From: Halogranum gelatinilyticum
Lineage (GTDB): Archaea > Halobacteriota > Halobacteria > Halobacteriales > Haloferacaceae
Assembly: GCF_900103715.1 (NCBI RefSeq)
Contig: NZ_FNHL01000003.1
Span: forward strand, 310,001-374,000
Direction: 5' to 3'
Length of the DNA: 64,000 nucleotides
Position 1 is the first letter of the stretch, and each line of letters begins with the position of its first letter. A model generated the notes under the pieces. It was not told the DNA's origin. It ran no database searches and saw nothing but the letters and a program-made list of their open reading frames with translations. The position numbers and the translations under genes are program-made. Below, one piece after another: positions 14,940 through 23,885 of this stretch.

Positions 14940-16847
14940 TCAGTTGCCGCCGAACGTGCTGGCCAGTCGGTCGCGGAACTCGTTGAGTTCCTCGATATCC
15001 GAGTGGACCGCTTCGAGGTCGTCTCGGAGTGCATCGATGTCGCCCCGCAGGTCCTCGCCGACATCCGCACGCAGCTCGTCCATCTCGGCTTCGAGTTCCT
15101 CGCGCGTCTCGACGATGTCGCCGTCGAGGTCGGCGAGGTCCGCGCGCACGTCACCCATCTCGTCGTCGAGCGAGTCGACCGACGCGGCCAGTTCGTCGAC
15201 GTCGTCGGTGACGCCCGAGAGTCCGTCGACCTCCTCGGAGAGCGTCGAGAGGTCCTCTTCCGTCGCCGCGACGCGGGCCTCCACGTCGTCGACGGCGGCG
15301 TCCACGCCCTCGACCTCGTGCCGGAGGTCCGCCCGGTCGGCCTCGGCACCGTCGACGGCGGCTTCCAGCGCGTCGACGGTCTCCGAGAGCGCGGAGACCT
15401 CCGAGCGGAACTCGCCGATGAGCTGTTCGCCCGTCCCCTCCTCGTCGATGAACTCCGCGAGCGCGTCGCTGTAGGCTTCGAGATCGTCCATCTGCGACTG
15501 GAGCCGGTGGATACGCACGTCGACGCTGTTCGGAACGCCGATGTCGAGTTCGCGCTTCAGGACCGCGAGGTCGTCGTCGTCGACGTTGCCCTCGCGAATC
15601 TCTGAGGCGAGAGCCGCCGCGATTCCACCCGCAGCGAGACCGCCAGCAGCAGCCGTCACGGTCCCTTCCTGACTATCGTCCGCCTGAGCGTCCGCGGGCG
15701 ACGGTTCCGAGTCGGCCACGGCCGCGTCGGCGTCGGGGTCGGCTGCGACTTCGGCAGCGGAGTCCGCCACCGCGTCGGCGGCATCGTCGGCGTCGACAGC
15801 GACGGTGTCGTCCGCCGAGACGTCCTGGCCGTCCTCGCTTTCGTCCGCTTCGTCCGCTTCCGCGACGCGCCGGTGGAGCGTCGCGCTCTCCGGGCGTTCG
15901 ACGACCGCCGAAAGCGTCTCGTCGCCGACCGTTCGAGGCTCGGGGACGTCCTCGGTCTCGTCGCTCTCGTCGCTCTCGCCGCTTCCGGCTTCCGCGGGGT
16001 CGTCGAGCACCAGCGGTTCCTCGGCGTCGGTCTCTTCGTCCGCCGACTCGTCGGGTTCGAGCGGTTCGTCGAGGTCGAGCGACTCGTCGGAATCTGTCTC
16101 TTCTTCGTCGTCGGCCAGCGGGTCGTCGAGCACCAGTGGTTCTTCGGCGTCGCTCTCTTCATCCGTCGACTCGTCGATATCGTCCATGTCGTCCAACTCG
16201 TCGATGTCTCCGAGGTCGCTGTCGATGTCCCCGAGGTCGTCGGCCTCGTCGAAGGACGGTTCGGATTCATCGGCAGCCAGCGGGTCCGCCGCGAGCGGCT
16301 CGGCACCGTCGTCGTCGGCCAGCGGCTCCTCCTCGAACTCCTCGTCGTAGGCGTCGGCGGGGTCGTCCATCCCCGGCACGGTGTCGCTCTCGCCCGAGAG
16401 CACGTCGCGGACGACCTCGTTGTTGTCCGCACCGACGATGTCCTCGACGCCCTCGGCCTCGGAGCCGCCGCTCTCGTCGGTCGACTGGAGGTCGAGATAC
16501 GGGACGTCAAGGAACGCCTCGGCGTCGACGTCGGCTTCGTCCAGCCGGATGCCGTAGACCGTCGTCAGCTCCTGGTGTGGTTCGAGTGTCCGGACGAACT
16601 CGACGCGGTGGTCCTGGTAGGCCGTCCAGTGGTCGTTGTCGTAGTCGGGATGGAAGCCCACGCAGTCCATCGGGAATGATTCCGGCACGCTGTCGGTCAG
16701 TCGGATGTCCACGGTCTCGTCGCTCTCGGAGCTGATGACGAACTTGATGGCCGGGACCGGGAACTCGTCGTCGACGAAGACCTTCTCGACGGAGATGTCA
16801 CCCGCCGAGACGGTGATAGGGTCGTGCATACCGGGGTCGTGACTCAT
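14940..16847 (-). CDS. Hyperacidic protein with C-terminal coiled coil
   Basis: A 635-residue protein in three parts. Residues 1-115 form a beta-rich domain (VEKVFVDDEFPVPAIKFVI). Residues 116-430 are extremely rich in Asp, Glu, Ser and Ala, with a repeated EEPLVLDDP motif. Residues 440-635 form a long coiled coil with Leu/Val heptads (SALSETVDALEAAVDGAEAD style). A short Ala/Gly-rich segment (AAGGLAAGGIAAALASEI) links the last two parts. There is no signal peptide. It may be a cytoplasmic scaffold. I do not recognise a named family. Confidence 0.65.
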   Translation of the reverse strand: MSHDPGMHDPITVSAGDISVEKVFVDDEFPVPAIKFVISSESDETVDIRLTDSVPESFPMDCVGFHPDYDNDHWTAYQDHRVEFVRTLEPHQELTTVYGIRLDEADVDAEAFLDVPYLDLQSTDESGGSEAEGVEDIVGADNNEVVRDVLSGESDTVPGMDDPADAYDEEFEEEPLADDDGAEPLAADPLAADESEPSFDEADDLGDIDSDLGDIDELDDMDDIDESTDEESDAEEPLVLDDPLADDEEETDSDESLDLDEPLEPDESADEETDAEEPLVLDDPAEAGSGESDESDETEDVPEPRTVGDETLSAVVERPESATLHRRVAEADEADESEDGQDVSADDTVAVDADDAADAVADSAAEVAADPDADAAVADSEPSPADAQADDSQEGTVTAAAGGLAAGGIAAALASEIREGNVDDDDLAVLKRELDIGVPNSVDVRIHRLQSQMDDLEAYSDALAEFIDEEGTGEQLIGEFRSEVSALSETVDALEAAVDGAEADRADLRHEVEGVDAAVDDVEARVAATEEDLSTLSEEVDGLSGVTDDVDELAASVDSLDDEMGDVRADLADLDGDIVETREELEAEMDELRADVGEDLRGDIDALRDDLEAVHSDIEELNEFRDRLASTFGGN

Positions 16848-16979
16848 GGGGAACACAAACCGTAGCCACTACATAAATCAACCGAGGGTCAAAAAGACGA
16901 TAACTCTGTCTGGTCGACGAGATTGTCTGGAGGTCGAGACTGTCTCGAAACCCGGACCGTGCGAGGCTGTGTCGCTCCC

Positions 16980-17813
16980 TCAGAGGTCGACGCGGTCGCC
17001 GATCTCGACCACTTCGAGCGACTCCGGATACTCGTAGCTCCGGGTGTGGTGGTGCAGGACCTTCGGGTCCGCGGTCATCCCCTTCCACATATCCCAGTGG
17101 CTGGGGAGCAGGCGGTCGAACTGGAGGTCGCTCGCGGCCTTGACGACCTCGTTCTCCGTGGAGTACCACTTCGTCCGGACCGGCTCGCCCGTCTCCTTGT
17201 CCGGAACGTTGCCGATGGCACCGAACGCGAGGATGCCGAGGTCGATGTCGTATTTCTCGCCCAGCTCGGGGAAGTCCTCGTGGGGCTTGGTGTCGCCGCC
17301 GTGGAAGATCGTTCCCGAGTCGTGCTCGAAGACGTAGCTCACCGGATGTGTCGAGTCGGGGTCGTGGGCGAACTCGACGTGGACGGTGAACTCGCCGAGT
17401 TCGAGCGTGTCGCCCTCTTCGACCTCGTGGAACTGGTCCGCCGAGACGTCCCAGTTGTCGGTCCACTGCTCGTCGTCGAAGGCGACGGCGAGGCTGTCGT
17501 CAGCACCGTAGAAGTCACAGCCCGTGTTCGCGAGGATGGGTGCCTGGCTCGGGCCGTGGGTGTGGTCGACGTGTTCGTGGGTCGCGAGAATCGCGTCGAC
17601 CTCCTCGACGTCCTCAGGGTCGAACGGAATCGGGACCATCCGAACGGTCCGCGGCGGGTCGCCCATCCCGACGTAGGGGTCGACGAAGAGGGTCGTCCCC
17701 TCGCTGCCTTTGATGATGAAGCCGTTGCAGCCGAGATACCAGACGGCGACGGTGTCGGGGTCCGCGTCCTCGACGGCCCGCGGGAGCCAGTCGCCCCAGT
17801 CACTCAGGGTCAT
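16980..17813 (-). CDS. MBL-fold metal-dependent hydrolase (UlaG-like)
   Basis: A 277-residue metallo-beta-lactamase-fold protein. The metal motif is THEHVDHTHG (HxHxDH). The later His/Asp ligands fit FHGGDTKPHED and the terminal LPSHWDMW. The glycine-rich start WYLGCNGFIIKG resembles the UlaG/RomA-like subgroup. The substrate is unknown. ATG 17813 gives the conserved-length protein; the longer frame upstream lacks coding character. Confidence 0.75.
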   Translation of the reverse strand: MTLSDWGDWLPRAVEDADPDTVAVWYLGCNGFIIKGSEGTTLFVDPYVGMGDPPRTVRMVPIPFDPEDVEEVDAILATHEHVDHTHGPSQAPILANTGCDFYGADDSLAVAFDDEQWTDNWDVSADQFHEVEEGDTLELGEFTVHVEFAHDPDSTHPVSYVFEHDSGTIFHGGDTKPHEDFPELGEKYDIDLGILAFGAIGNVPDKETGEPVRTKWYSTENEVVKAASDLQFDRLLPSHWDMWKGMTADPKVLHHHTRSYEYPESLEVVEIGDRVDL

Positions 17814-18007
17814 ACGCAGGTGTGCGAGGGCCGGGGGACTAAGCGTTGTGGACTCGGCAGGGCTTCGTCGACGGATACATCGGTTCGACCGACGACTGGG
17901 CGAATAGGACAACGAAACGGCCACGATAAAAAGAAAACCGACACAAACGTCCACAATATCTGAGCGGACCCCAAAGTATTCAATCCCAGGGTGTGCATTG
18001 TGACAAC

Positions 18008-18118
18008 ATGGCCCACGAACCAGCCCGCAGCCGAACCGTGAGCTACGCCGAGATGATCCGGAACATCCGCGCGTCGACGCCGACGAGCGACGCCCTCACG
18101 GCCTCTACAGAGTACTGA
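18008..18118 (+). CDS. Small conserved-looking protein (36 aa)
   Basis: An ATG frame of 36 codons ending TGA encodes MAHEPARSRTVSYAEMI and then NIRASTPTSDALTASTEY. A TATA-like AAAGTATTCAA (17973-17983) lies 25-35 bases upstream, as in leaderless genes. Third positions are G/C-rich. No function can be given. Confidence 0.45.
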   Translation: MAHEPARSRTVSYAEMIRNIRASTPTSDALTASTEY

Positions 18119-18121
18119 CCG

Positions 18122-18277
18122 TCACGCGAGTTCGGTCGCTTCGAGCGCGCCGCCCTCTTCTGCCGACCCGAGACCGGCCGTCCAGCCGGAGGCGTCGGCG
18201 ACTTGCCGGACACGAACTCCCAGGGACACACCGTCGGTCGACACGCCGACCGATGGATCGACCGGTCGGCAGTTCAT
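18122..18277 (-). CDS. Possible small protein (51 aa)
   Basis: A minus-strand frame from ATG 18277 has haloarchaeal codon use and reads like a folded fragment (VSLGVRVRQVADASGWTAG, then acidic residues to the TGA). It ends three bases from the small gene on the other strand. It could be real or a chance reading frame. No promoter is obvious. Confidence 0.35.
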   Translation of the reverse strand: MNCRPVDPSVGVSTDGVSLGVRVRQVADASGWTAGLGSAEEGGALEATELA

Positions 18278-18329
18278 CCGGAGCCGGGACGACCGAAACG
18301 GTTGACAGACGGGACCGTGAGATGGACGT

Positions 18330-18776
18330 ATGCGCATCAGTGTCATCGGCGGAAGTACGATCAGTCCCGACGTCGAGGAGACGGCCGTCGACGTCGGACG
18401 GCTCGTCGCCCAACGCGGCCACACGCTCGTCTGTGGCGGTCTCGGCGGCGTCATGCTCGCGGCCTGTCGCGGCGCGAAGGACGCCGGCGGGCAGACGGTC
18501 GGTATTCTCCCCGGCGACGACCACGGCCGCGCGAACGAGTACGTCGACGTCGCGGTCGCGACGGGGCTGGGACACGCCCGGAACGCGCTCGTCGCGATGA
18601 ACGGCGATGCCGTCGTCGCCATCGACGGCGGCAACGGAACCCTCTCGGAGATCGGCTTCTCGTTCGTCTTCGACCGGCCGATAGCCGGTCTCGGGACGCA
18701 CGACGTGGACGGAATCGTGGCCTGCGAGACGCCCGAAGACGCGGTTCGCTCGGTCGAAGAACGCGTAGACCGTTAG
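18330..18776 (+). CDS. TIGR00725/LOG-like nucleotide-binding protein
   Basis: A 148-residue Rossmann-like protein. It starts MRISVIGGSTISPDVEETA, followed by LVCGGLGGVMLAACRGAKD and the DGGNGTLSEIGF loop. These correspond to the GGxxGxM and GGxGTxxE positions of the SLOG/lysine-decarboxylase-like superfamily (TIGR00725). The substrate is unknown; the superfamily binds nucleotides. It overlaps the convergent membrane-protein gene by four bases. Confidence 0.8.
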   Translation: MRISVIGGSTISPDVEETAVDVGRLVAQRGHTLVCGGLGGVMLAACRGAKDAGGQTVGILPGDDHGRANEYVDVAVATGLGHARNALVAMNGDAVVAIDGGNGTLSEIGFSFVFDRPIAGLGTHDVDGIVACETPEDAVRSVEERVDR

Positions 18777-19378
18777 ACGTCGCTCGCGCCGCCCGAGTCG
18801 GCCGGTCGCTGGCGGTCGTTCCCTTTGTTCTCCTGTCGCTTGGTCCAGTAGCGGTTGACGACCGCACCGATGCCGAGCGTGCCGACGACGAAGTTGACCA
18901 CCCCGCCGAGGATGGGGACCAGACTCAAGAGCGACGAGACGACGACGCCGACGCCGAGTCCGAGATGGAGGCTCGCGTCGGTCACGCGGTCGGCGAGGAC
19001 CTCGCCGAGTGCGACCATCCCGACCACGCCGCCGACGAGGGCGACGACGAACGCGACCGGAATCCCGACGAAAAGGCCGATGATCGTGATGGCGAGGATG
19101 ACGAGTGCGATCAGCCCACCGATGGCGGCGATGAGTCCCCAGACGAACGCCACAGCCGGGTCGTCGCGGATGTCGTCGACCAGTGCCTGGGTGTAGTCAG
19201 GTGCGAAAGCGACGATCAGGAGACCGAGGACACCGTTGACCGCGAGTGCGATGGTGAGTCTGAGCAGCGGTGACAGCTGTGGTGTCTCCGGCGGCGTCTG
19301 CGCGGCGGCGACGCCAGCCAACGAGAGGAGTGCGAGAAGCGAGACGAACGGGGTCAGCAGTCGCTTGGAGGGGACCAT
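18773..19378 (-). CDS. Polytopic membrane protein of unknown function
   Basis: A 201-residue protein with a cleavable-looking signal (LLTPFVSLLALLSLAGVAAAQ), then about four hydrophobic helices rich in Gly, Val and Ile (residues 40-165). The soluble tail (RYWTKRQENKG ...) is polar. Glycine-rich helices recall bactofilin-linked or DUF-type haloarchaeal membrane proteins. No motif suggests an activity. Confidence 0.6.
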   Translation of the reverse strand: MVPSKRLLTPFVSLLALLSLAGVAAAQTPPETPQLSPLLRLTIALAVNGVLGLLIVAFAPDYTQALVDDIRDDPAVAFVWGLIAAIGGLIALVILAITIIGLFVGIPVAFVVALVGGVVGMVALGEVLADRVTDASLHLGLGVGVVVSSLLSLVPILGGVVNFVVGTLGIGAVVNRYWTKRQENKGNDRQRPADSGGASDV

Positions 19379-19461
19379 GTTCGGCCGTCGTCAGGACTAC
19401 GGTAAGTGCTTTGGGGGCCACCACCACGAAGCATATATCGGCTCGACCGAACGTCGAGACG

Positions 19462-20469
19462 ATGCGACGACGTGCCCTCCTCTCGACACTCGGTGTCGGC
19501 CTGCTCGGCGGCTGCGTCGCCGACGGTCCCGGCGGCAGCGACGGCGGCTCGACGACCGACCGGACGACAGCACCGACGACAGACGAACCGACTGCGGACG
19601 ACTCCACGACGACGACCACACCGAGGACTCCCGACGTCGGCGTTCCGGCCAGCGAGACCGCGGGACCGCCGTGGGGCGACGACGTGATGCGGGTGGTCGC
19701 CTGGCCCGACGTGACCGACGGGACGCCGATTGCTATGCGGCCCGCGACGCAGGAAGCCTCGCTGCCGACGGCGATGGTCGACATCACGCTGGCGAACGAG
19801 ACCGACGTCCGGTTCGACACCAACTTCCACCACTGGGGACTGTGGAAACGCGTCGACGGCGAGTGGTTCTATCTCGCGCCGCAGTACTGGCCGGAGCCGG
19901 CAATGTCACTCGACACTGGCGAGTCGCACACGTGGACGCTCTCGGTCGACAACACGCAGCTCGACGGCAACGTGATTCAGAACGGCGGGTCGAAGGACGA
20001 CATCTCGCTCGTCGGACTCGGCGGTGGGACGTACGCCTTCACCACACACGGGAACTTCGCGACCGAGGACTACGAACACGCCCACGGCTTCGCCGCCCGC
20101 GTCGACCTGGCTGGTGAACCCGTAGAACTGGTGCCGACGAGCGACGTGACGGCGACGATCCGCGACGGCGACGCCATCGTGGTGGAGGTCGACCGCGGTG
20201 ACGACGGTGGGAGTGAGGAGGTAGCCTACACCGTTCGGCGACTCGCAGACGACGCGGTAGTCGATGCGGAACCACGCCGGATCGTCACCGAACAGGCACT
20301 CCGGAGCCGCGTGCTCCGGGACACGCTGTCGTTCTTCGAGGAGGGCGTAGAGCGGGTCCACCTGCGGGGCTTAGAGACCCACCTGAACCCCTTCGGCTTC
20401 GACGCCGAGGAGCCACAGGTCCTCGCGTACGCGGGTCGGCGGTATCGGATCACGAGCGAGACAGCCTAG
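19462..20469 (+). CDS. Secreted lipoprotein of unknown function
   Basis: A 335-residue exported protein. The N-terminus RRRALLSTLGVGLLGGC combines Arg residues, a hydrophobic core and a lipobox (LGGC), so lipid attachment at Cys18 is expected. A Thr/Asp-rich linker (20-65) follows. The rest is beta-rich with a MVDITLANETDVRFDTNFHHWGLWKR-type immunoglobulin-like region, an order seen in many haloarchaeal lipoproteins. It ends four bases inside the convergent CBS gene. Confidence 0.65.
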   Translation: MRRRALLSTLGVGLLGGCVADGPGGSDGGSTTDRTTAPTTDEPTADDSTTTTTPRTPDVGVPASETAGPPWGDDVMRVVAWPDVTDGTPIAMRPATQEASLPTAMVDITLANETDVRFDTNFHHWGLWKRVDGEWFYLAPQYWPEPAMSLDTGESHTWTLSVDNTQLDGNVIQNGGSKDDISLVGLGGGTYAFTTHGNFATEDYEHAHGFAARVDLAGEPVELVPTSDVTATIRDGDAIVVEVDRGDDGGSEEVAYTVRRLADDAVVDAEPRRIVTEQALRSRVLRDTLSFFEEGVERVHLRGLETHLNPFGFDAEEPQVLAYAGRRYRITSETA

Positions 20470-20909
20470 TCGGCGACGCGGGGAACGGGCAGCTCCGGCG
20501 GCGTGAACGGTTCGCCTCCCCACTCGATGCCGAGCCGTCGCCGTGAGACGTAGGGTGCGAGGTCGGTCACGCTGACGAGACCGCAGCAGGTCCCGTCCTC
20601 GACGACCGGGAGATGCTTGACGCCCGCCTCGCGCATCCGGTCGGCCGCGGCGTCGACGGTCGTCTCCGGCGGCGTCGTCACGGGCGGCGTCGACATGAAC
20701 GCCGAGACGGTGAGGTCGGTCCGGTCCTCGGCGACGAGCGCGACGAGGTCCGATTCGGTGACGAGACCGACCACGGTACCGCCGTCGACGACGACGAGCG
20801 CGGCGATGTCGGGGTCGCGGACGCGCTGGGCGGCCTCGGTGGCCGACGTCGACGGCGAGATGGTCGGTGGGCTGTTCCGGAGGAGCGTGGCGACACGGGT
20901 TCTGATCAT
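20466..20909 (-). CDS. CBS-domain pair protein
   Basis: A 147-residue protein made of two CBS motifs (about 15-60 and 75-125), each ending in the typical VVDGGTVVGLVTESDL and VVEDGTCCGLVSVTDL. CBS pairs bind adenosine nucleotides and sense energy state. No partner domain is present. A perfect inverted repeat (20913-20933) lies between the start codon and a TATA-like element. Confidence 0.85.
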   Translation of the reverse strand: MIRTRVATLLRNSPPTISPSTSATEAAQRVRDPDIAALVVVDGGTVVGLVTESDLVALVAEDRTDLTVSAFMSTPPVTTPPETTVDAAADRMREAGVKHLPVVEDGTCCGLVSVTDLAPYVSRRRLGIEWGGEPFTPPELPVPRVAD

Positions 20910-20912
20910 CTA

Positions 20913-20933
20913 CCGTGGTGATTGTGACCACGG
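20913..20933. promoter_or_regulatory. Operator-like repeat CCGTGGT-N7-ACCACGG
   Basis: Perfect 7-bp arms with a 7-base spacer lie 4-24 bases upstream of the CBS gene start. A TATA-like ACTACTATGG sits just further upstream on the minus strand, so a bound protein would cover the transcription start. Confidence 0.4.
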
Positions 20934-21055
20934 ACCATAGTAGTTTTCCACAGAGAGACAACGATTCCTAGTATTCCTAGTAGAATTTCGCTCAGGAACG
21001 GACAGACGACTCTCGTTCAGGCAATCGAGTCGCCCACTTCTTGACGAGTACGCAG

Positions 21056-21088
21056 AAAGAGAGTAGAGAGTAGAGAGTAGTGAGAGAA
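21056..21088. repeat. Short AGAGAGT tandem repeat
   Basis: AAAGAGAGTAGAGAGTAGAG and the following bases repeat an 8-base purine-rich unit about four times, just after the dph2 stop codon in an otherwise empty spacer. Confidence 0.4.
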
Positions 21089-21103
21089 GCGAGTGACCGC
21101 GGC

Positions 21104-22150
21104 TTACCAGGTGCCGTGGAACGTGTCGAACTCGAGGTTCTCCAGCGGTTCCTCGCCGATGGCGATCTTGTACTCCTGCGGCGTCAGCATCGGCTTGTGG
21201 AAGCGCGGCCCGTCGTCGGTCGTGATGCGCGGACAGCCCGTGTTGACGAAGGCGTCCATGTCGAAGTTCCGGAGTCGGTCGGGGGTGACCTCGTCCATCG
21301 TGATGAGGTAGGCGTTCTCGTTGTTCTCGACGATCTCCTCGGCGATCTCCCAGCGACCTTGGCCGATTTTCGTGCAGAAGATGACGCCCCACTTGTCGGC
21401 GTCCATCGCGCGGTGGACCGCGCCGTAGCGCTGCTTCATGAACTTCTCCGTGTCGGCGACCTTGACGACGTTGTTGACGGGGTCGGCGATGACGACCTTC
21501 TTATCGGGATGCTCCATCGCGAGGCCGAGTGGGTGGAACTTCCCGCCGCCGACGTACATGATCTGGTCAGCGTCGATGTCCGCGGAGGCGTAGTTGCAGC
21601 CGAGCACCTGTCCCTCGTAGGTGAGGCGGTCGTCGCCCTTGCGGGTGTGGACGTCGTAGCCGCGGTCTTCCAGCCACTCGACCATGTCGCCGAAGAGGTT
21701 CATGTGCTGGGCGGTCGTGACGAGACCGACGTTCGGGTCGTCGTCGGGGTCTTCGAACTCCTCCAGCGACTCCTCCATGATGGGGTAGGGGTCGACGTTG
21801 GAGAACAGCGGCACGTAGATGATCTTGTCCGACTCCTTCATCGGCGAGTGGCCGAAGTGGACGAAGACGTCCGTCCGGCGCATCAGATAGGTGTCGAGGT
21901 CGCAGGCACCGTAGCAGGGCTGTCCCGACAGGAGGAAGGTGACGTCGTCGTCACACCGCTCGCGGAGGTCGTCGGCGACGGCCGGGCCGCGGCGTTTCAG
22001 TCCCTCGGGGAACTGCAGGCCGACCTTCTTCGCGTCGCGCTCTTCGACTTCTTCGACGATGCGCTCGAGTTCGTAGTCCCACTCCCGGTCGTGTCTGAGC
22101 GACATCCCGGTGTTCCGGAGGTCACCCTCGGAGGTAGCGTCCTGACTCAT
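21104..22150 (-). CDS. dph2: Diphthamide biosynthesis enzyme Dph2
   Basis: A 348-residue archaeal Dph2. This non-classical radical-SAM enzyme moves the aminocarboxypropyl group from SAM to the histidine of EF2, the first step of diphthamide synthesis. The three cluster cysteines are visible: Cys83 (QPCYGACDLD), Cys185 (VLGCNYAS) and Cys306 (NTGCPRI). LQFPEGL near the N-terminus is also typical. The length equals the archaeal family. A SAM synthetase is encoded 6 kb away, not in the operon. Confidence 0.9.
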   Translation of the reverse strand: MSQDATSEGDLRNTGMSLRHDREWDYELERIVEEVEERDAKKVGLQFPEGLKRRGPAVADDLRERCDDDVTFLLSGQPCYGACDLDTYLMRRTDVFVHFGHSPMKESDKIIYVPLFSNVDPYPIMEESLEEFEDPDDDPNVGLVTTAQHMNLFGDMVEWLEDRGYDVHTRKGDDRLTYEGQVLGCNYASADIDADQIMYVGGGKFHPLGLAMEHPDKKVVIADPVNNVVKVADTEKFMKQRYGAVHRAMDADKWGVIFCTKIGQGRWEIAEEIVENNENAYLITMDEVTPDRLRNFDMDAFVNTGCPRITTDDGPRFHKPMLTPQEYKIAIGEEPLENLEFDTFHGTW

Positions 22151-22216
22151 TGCACAGGCCTATCCAGTCAGGACGTTTAACCTCGGCGTTTCTCGAAGCG
22201 TCGCGGGCGACGTCGG

Positions 22217-23005
22217 TTAGGGCGACTCGTAGCCGTCGAGCCAGCCGGTAACCGCGCCCCGAAGCGCGCCCGTGGTGCTTCCGAGATTTACCAGCTGGTA
22301 GCCCGCTCGGACCTTCTCGTTGACGTCGTCCATACCGAAGCCGAGACCACCGACGGGGACGCCCGCCTCGGTCGCCTTCTGACGGACTGTCTCGACCGCC
22401 TCGGCGACGTCGGGATGGTCCAACTCGTCGGGATGGCCGAGCGAGACCGAGAGGTCGAGCGGGCCGATGAAGACGAAGCCCAGTTCGGGAACCGCGAGAA
22501 TCTCGTCGAGATTGTCGACGGCCGCTTGCGTCTCGATGGTCACGCCGACGAGTGCCTCTTCGTCCTCGGTGGCGACGTAGTCGTCTTTGAGTCCCCAGCG
22601 ACGGGCGCGGGGGCCGGCGAGACCGCGGTCGCCGGGACCGCCGTCGTAGCGGAAGTGCGCAGCCTTGACCGCCCGTTCGACCTCCTCGGCGGACTCGACG
22701 CGTGGGAGGAACATCGCGCGGACGCCCGCGTCTCGGAGCTTCCGGACGACGCTCGGGTCGGTGCTGGGCAGGCGAACGAGGGGTTCGATGCCCGTGCGCT
22801 CGGCCGCGCGGAGCAGCCCCTCGACGGCTGGGGCGTCCCACGGACTCGGTCCCGCGTGTTCAAGGTCGAGCCAGACGAAGTCCAGCCCCAGTTCACCGTA
22901 GAGTTCGACGAGCGAGGGGTCGTACGTGTTGTCGAGAACGCCGAGGAGGACCTCGTCGTTGGCGAGTCGTGCACGTGGATGGTCGGGACGGTCAGACGGA
23001 GCCAT
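22217..23005 (-). CDS. HpcH/HpaI family aldolase
   Basis: A 262-residue class II pyruvate aldolase of the HpcH/HpaI family. FVWLDLEHAGPSPWDAPAV holds the metal-binding/catalytic region. LVRLPSTDP, VTIETQAAVDNLDEIL (the metal-ligand Glu region) and GFVFIGPLDLSVSLGHP are the other conserved blocks. It should cleave or form 4-hydroxy-2-oxo acids. The physiological substrate is unclear. ATG 23005 is used because upstream residues are not family-like. Confidence 0.8.
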   Translation of the reverse strand: MAPSDRPDHPRARLANDEVLLGVLDNTYDPSLVELYGELGLDFVWLDLEHAGPSPWDAPAVEGLLRAAERTGIEPLVRLPSTDPSVVRKLRDAGVRAMFLPRVESAEEVERAVKAAHFRYDGGPGDRGLAGPRARRWGLKDDYVATEDEEALVGVTIETQAAVDNLDEILAVPELGFVFIGPLDLSVSLGHPDELDHPDVAEAVETVRQKATEAGVPVGGLGFGMDDVNEKVRAGYQLVNLGSTTGALRGAVTGWLDGYESP

Positions 23006-23137
23006 GGTTCCTGATGGACCGCCGAGAGGATAACGGTGTGGTCCGCCGAAGGACCTCGACGACGACACTCCGACACGGAACCGGTTACATCCGCGTCACT
23101 CGGGTATTGAAACGCCTGCGCGCCAAAGGGGAGAGCA

Positions 23138-23794
23138 ATGAGTGCAGACCTGCCGTTGACGCACGTCCACGTCGAACCGTCGGAAGCCACCGAAGGGCCT
23201 GCCCCGGCCGTCGTCGTCCTGCACGGCCGCGGTGCCGACGAAGAAGACCTCCTCCCCGTCGCCAAACAGCTTCCGGACGACCTGCACGTCCTCAGCCTGC
23301 GTGCACCCGACCGGCTCCAGGGTGGCTACACCTGGTACGAACTGGATATGTCCGGGGGCGGTCTCCACCAGAGCCAGCCCGACGCCGAGGACTTCCGCCG
23401 GAGTCTCGACCTCGTCTCCGAGACTATCGAGTCGGCCATCGAGGCCTACGACCTCGACGCCGACCGCATCGGCCTCCTCGGCTTCAGCCAGGGCTGTATC
23501 ACCAGCCTCTCGACGCTCTTGGAAGGCCCGGACCGGTTCGCGTGGGTCGTCGGTCTCCACGGCTACCTCGCGGAGTCACACGCGGACCTCGACCCCGACG
23601 GCATCGAGAACAAGCCGGTCTTCCTCGGCGCGGGTGCAGCTGACCGCATCATCCCCGCCCAGCGCGTCGAGCGCGCCGCCGACCGCTTCGAGGAACTCGG
23701 AGCCGACGTCCATTTCGACGTCTATCAGGCTCCCCACGGCGTCGGCCAGCAGGAGTTACAGGAACTCGTCGCGTTCGTCGAAGACAACTACTGA
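23138..23794 (+). CDS. Phospholipase/carboxylesterase family hydrolase
   Basis: A 218-residue alpha/beta hydrolase of the carboxylesterase/phospholipase type (PF02230). The nucleophile lies in GLLGFSQGCITS, the acid in GAADRIIP and the histidine in QAPHGVGQQE. The oxyanion region is VLHGRGADEEDLL. It probably cleaves short-chain acyl esters. It has no signal peptide, so it acts in the cytoplasm. Confidence 0.85.
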   Translation: MSADLPLTHVHVEPSEATEGPAPAVVVLHGRGADEEDLLPVAKQLPDDLHVLSLRAPDRLQGGYTWYELDMSGGGLHQSQPDAEDFRRSLDLVSETIESAIEAYDLDADRIGLLGFSQGCITSLSTLLEGPDRFAWVVGLHGYLAESHADLDPDGIENKPVFLGAGAADRIIPAQRVERAADRFEELGADVHFDVYQAPHGVGQQELQELVAFVEDNY

Positions 23795-23885
23795 GCCGTC
23801 ACAGCCACGTCGCCCGCTTCGGCGCGGTGTGCCAACGACTCTCGCTATTCGGCAAGCCTAAACGAGTCCAGTCCTAAGCGTGGCT

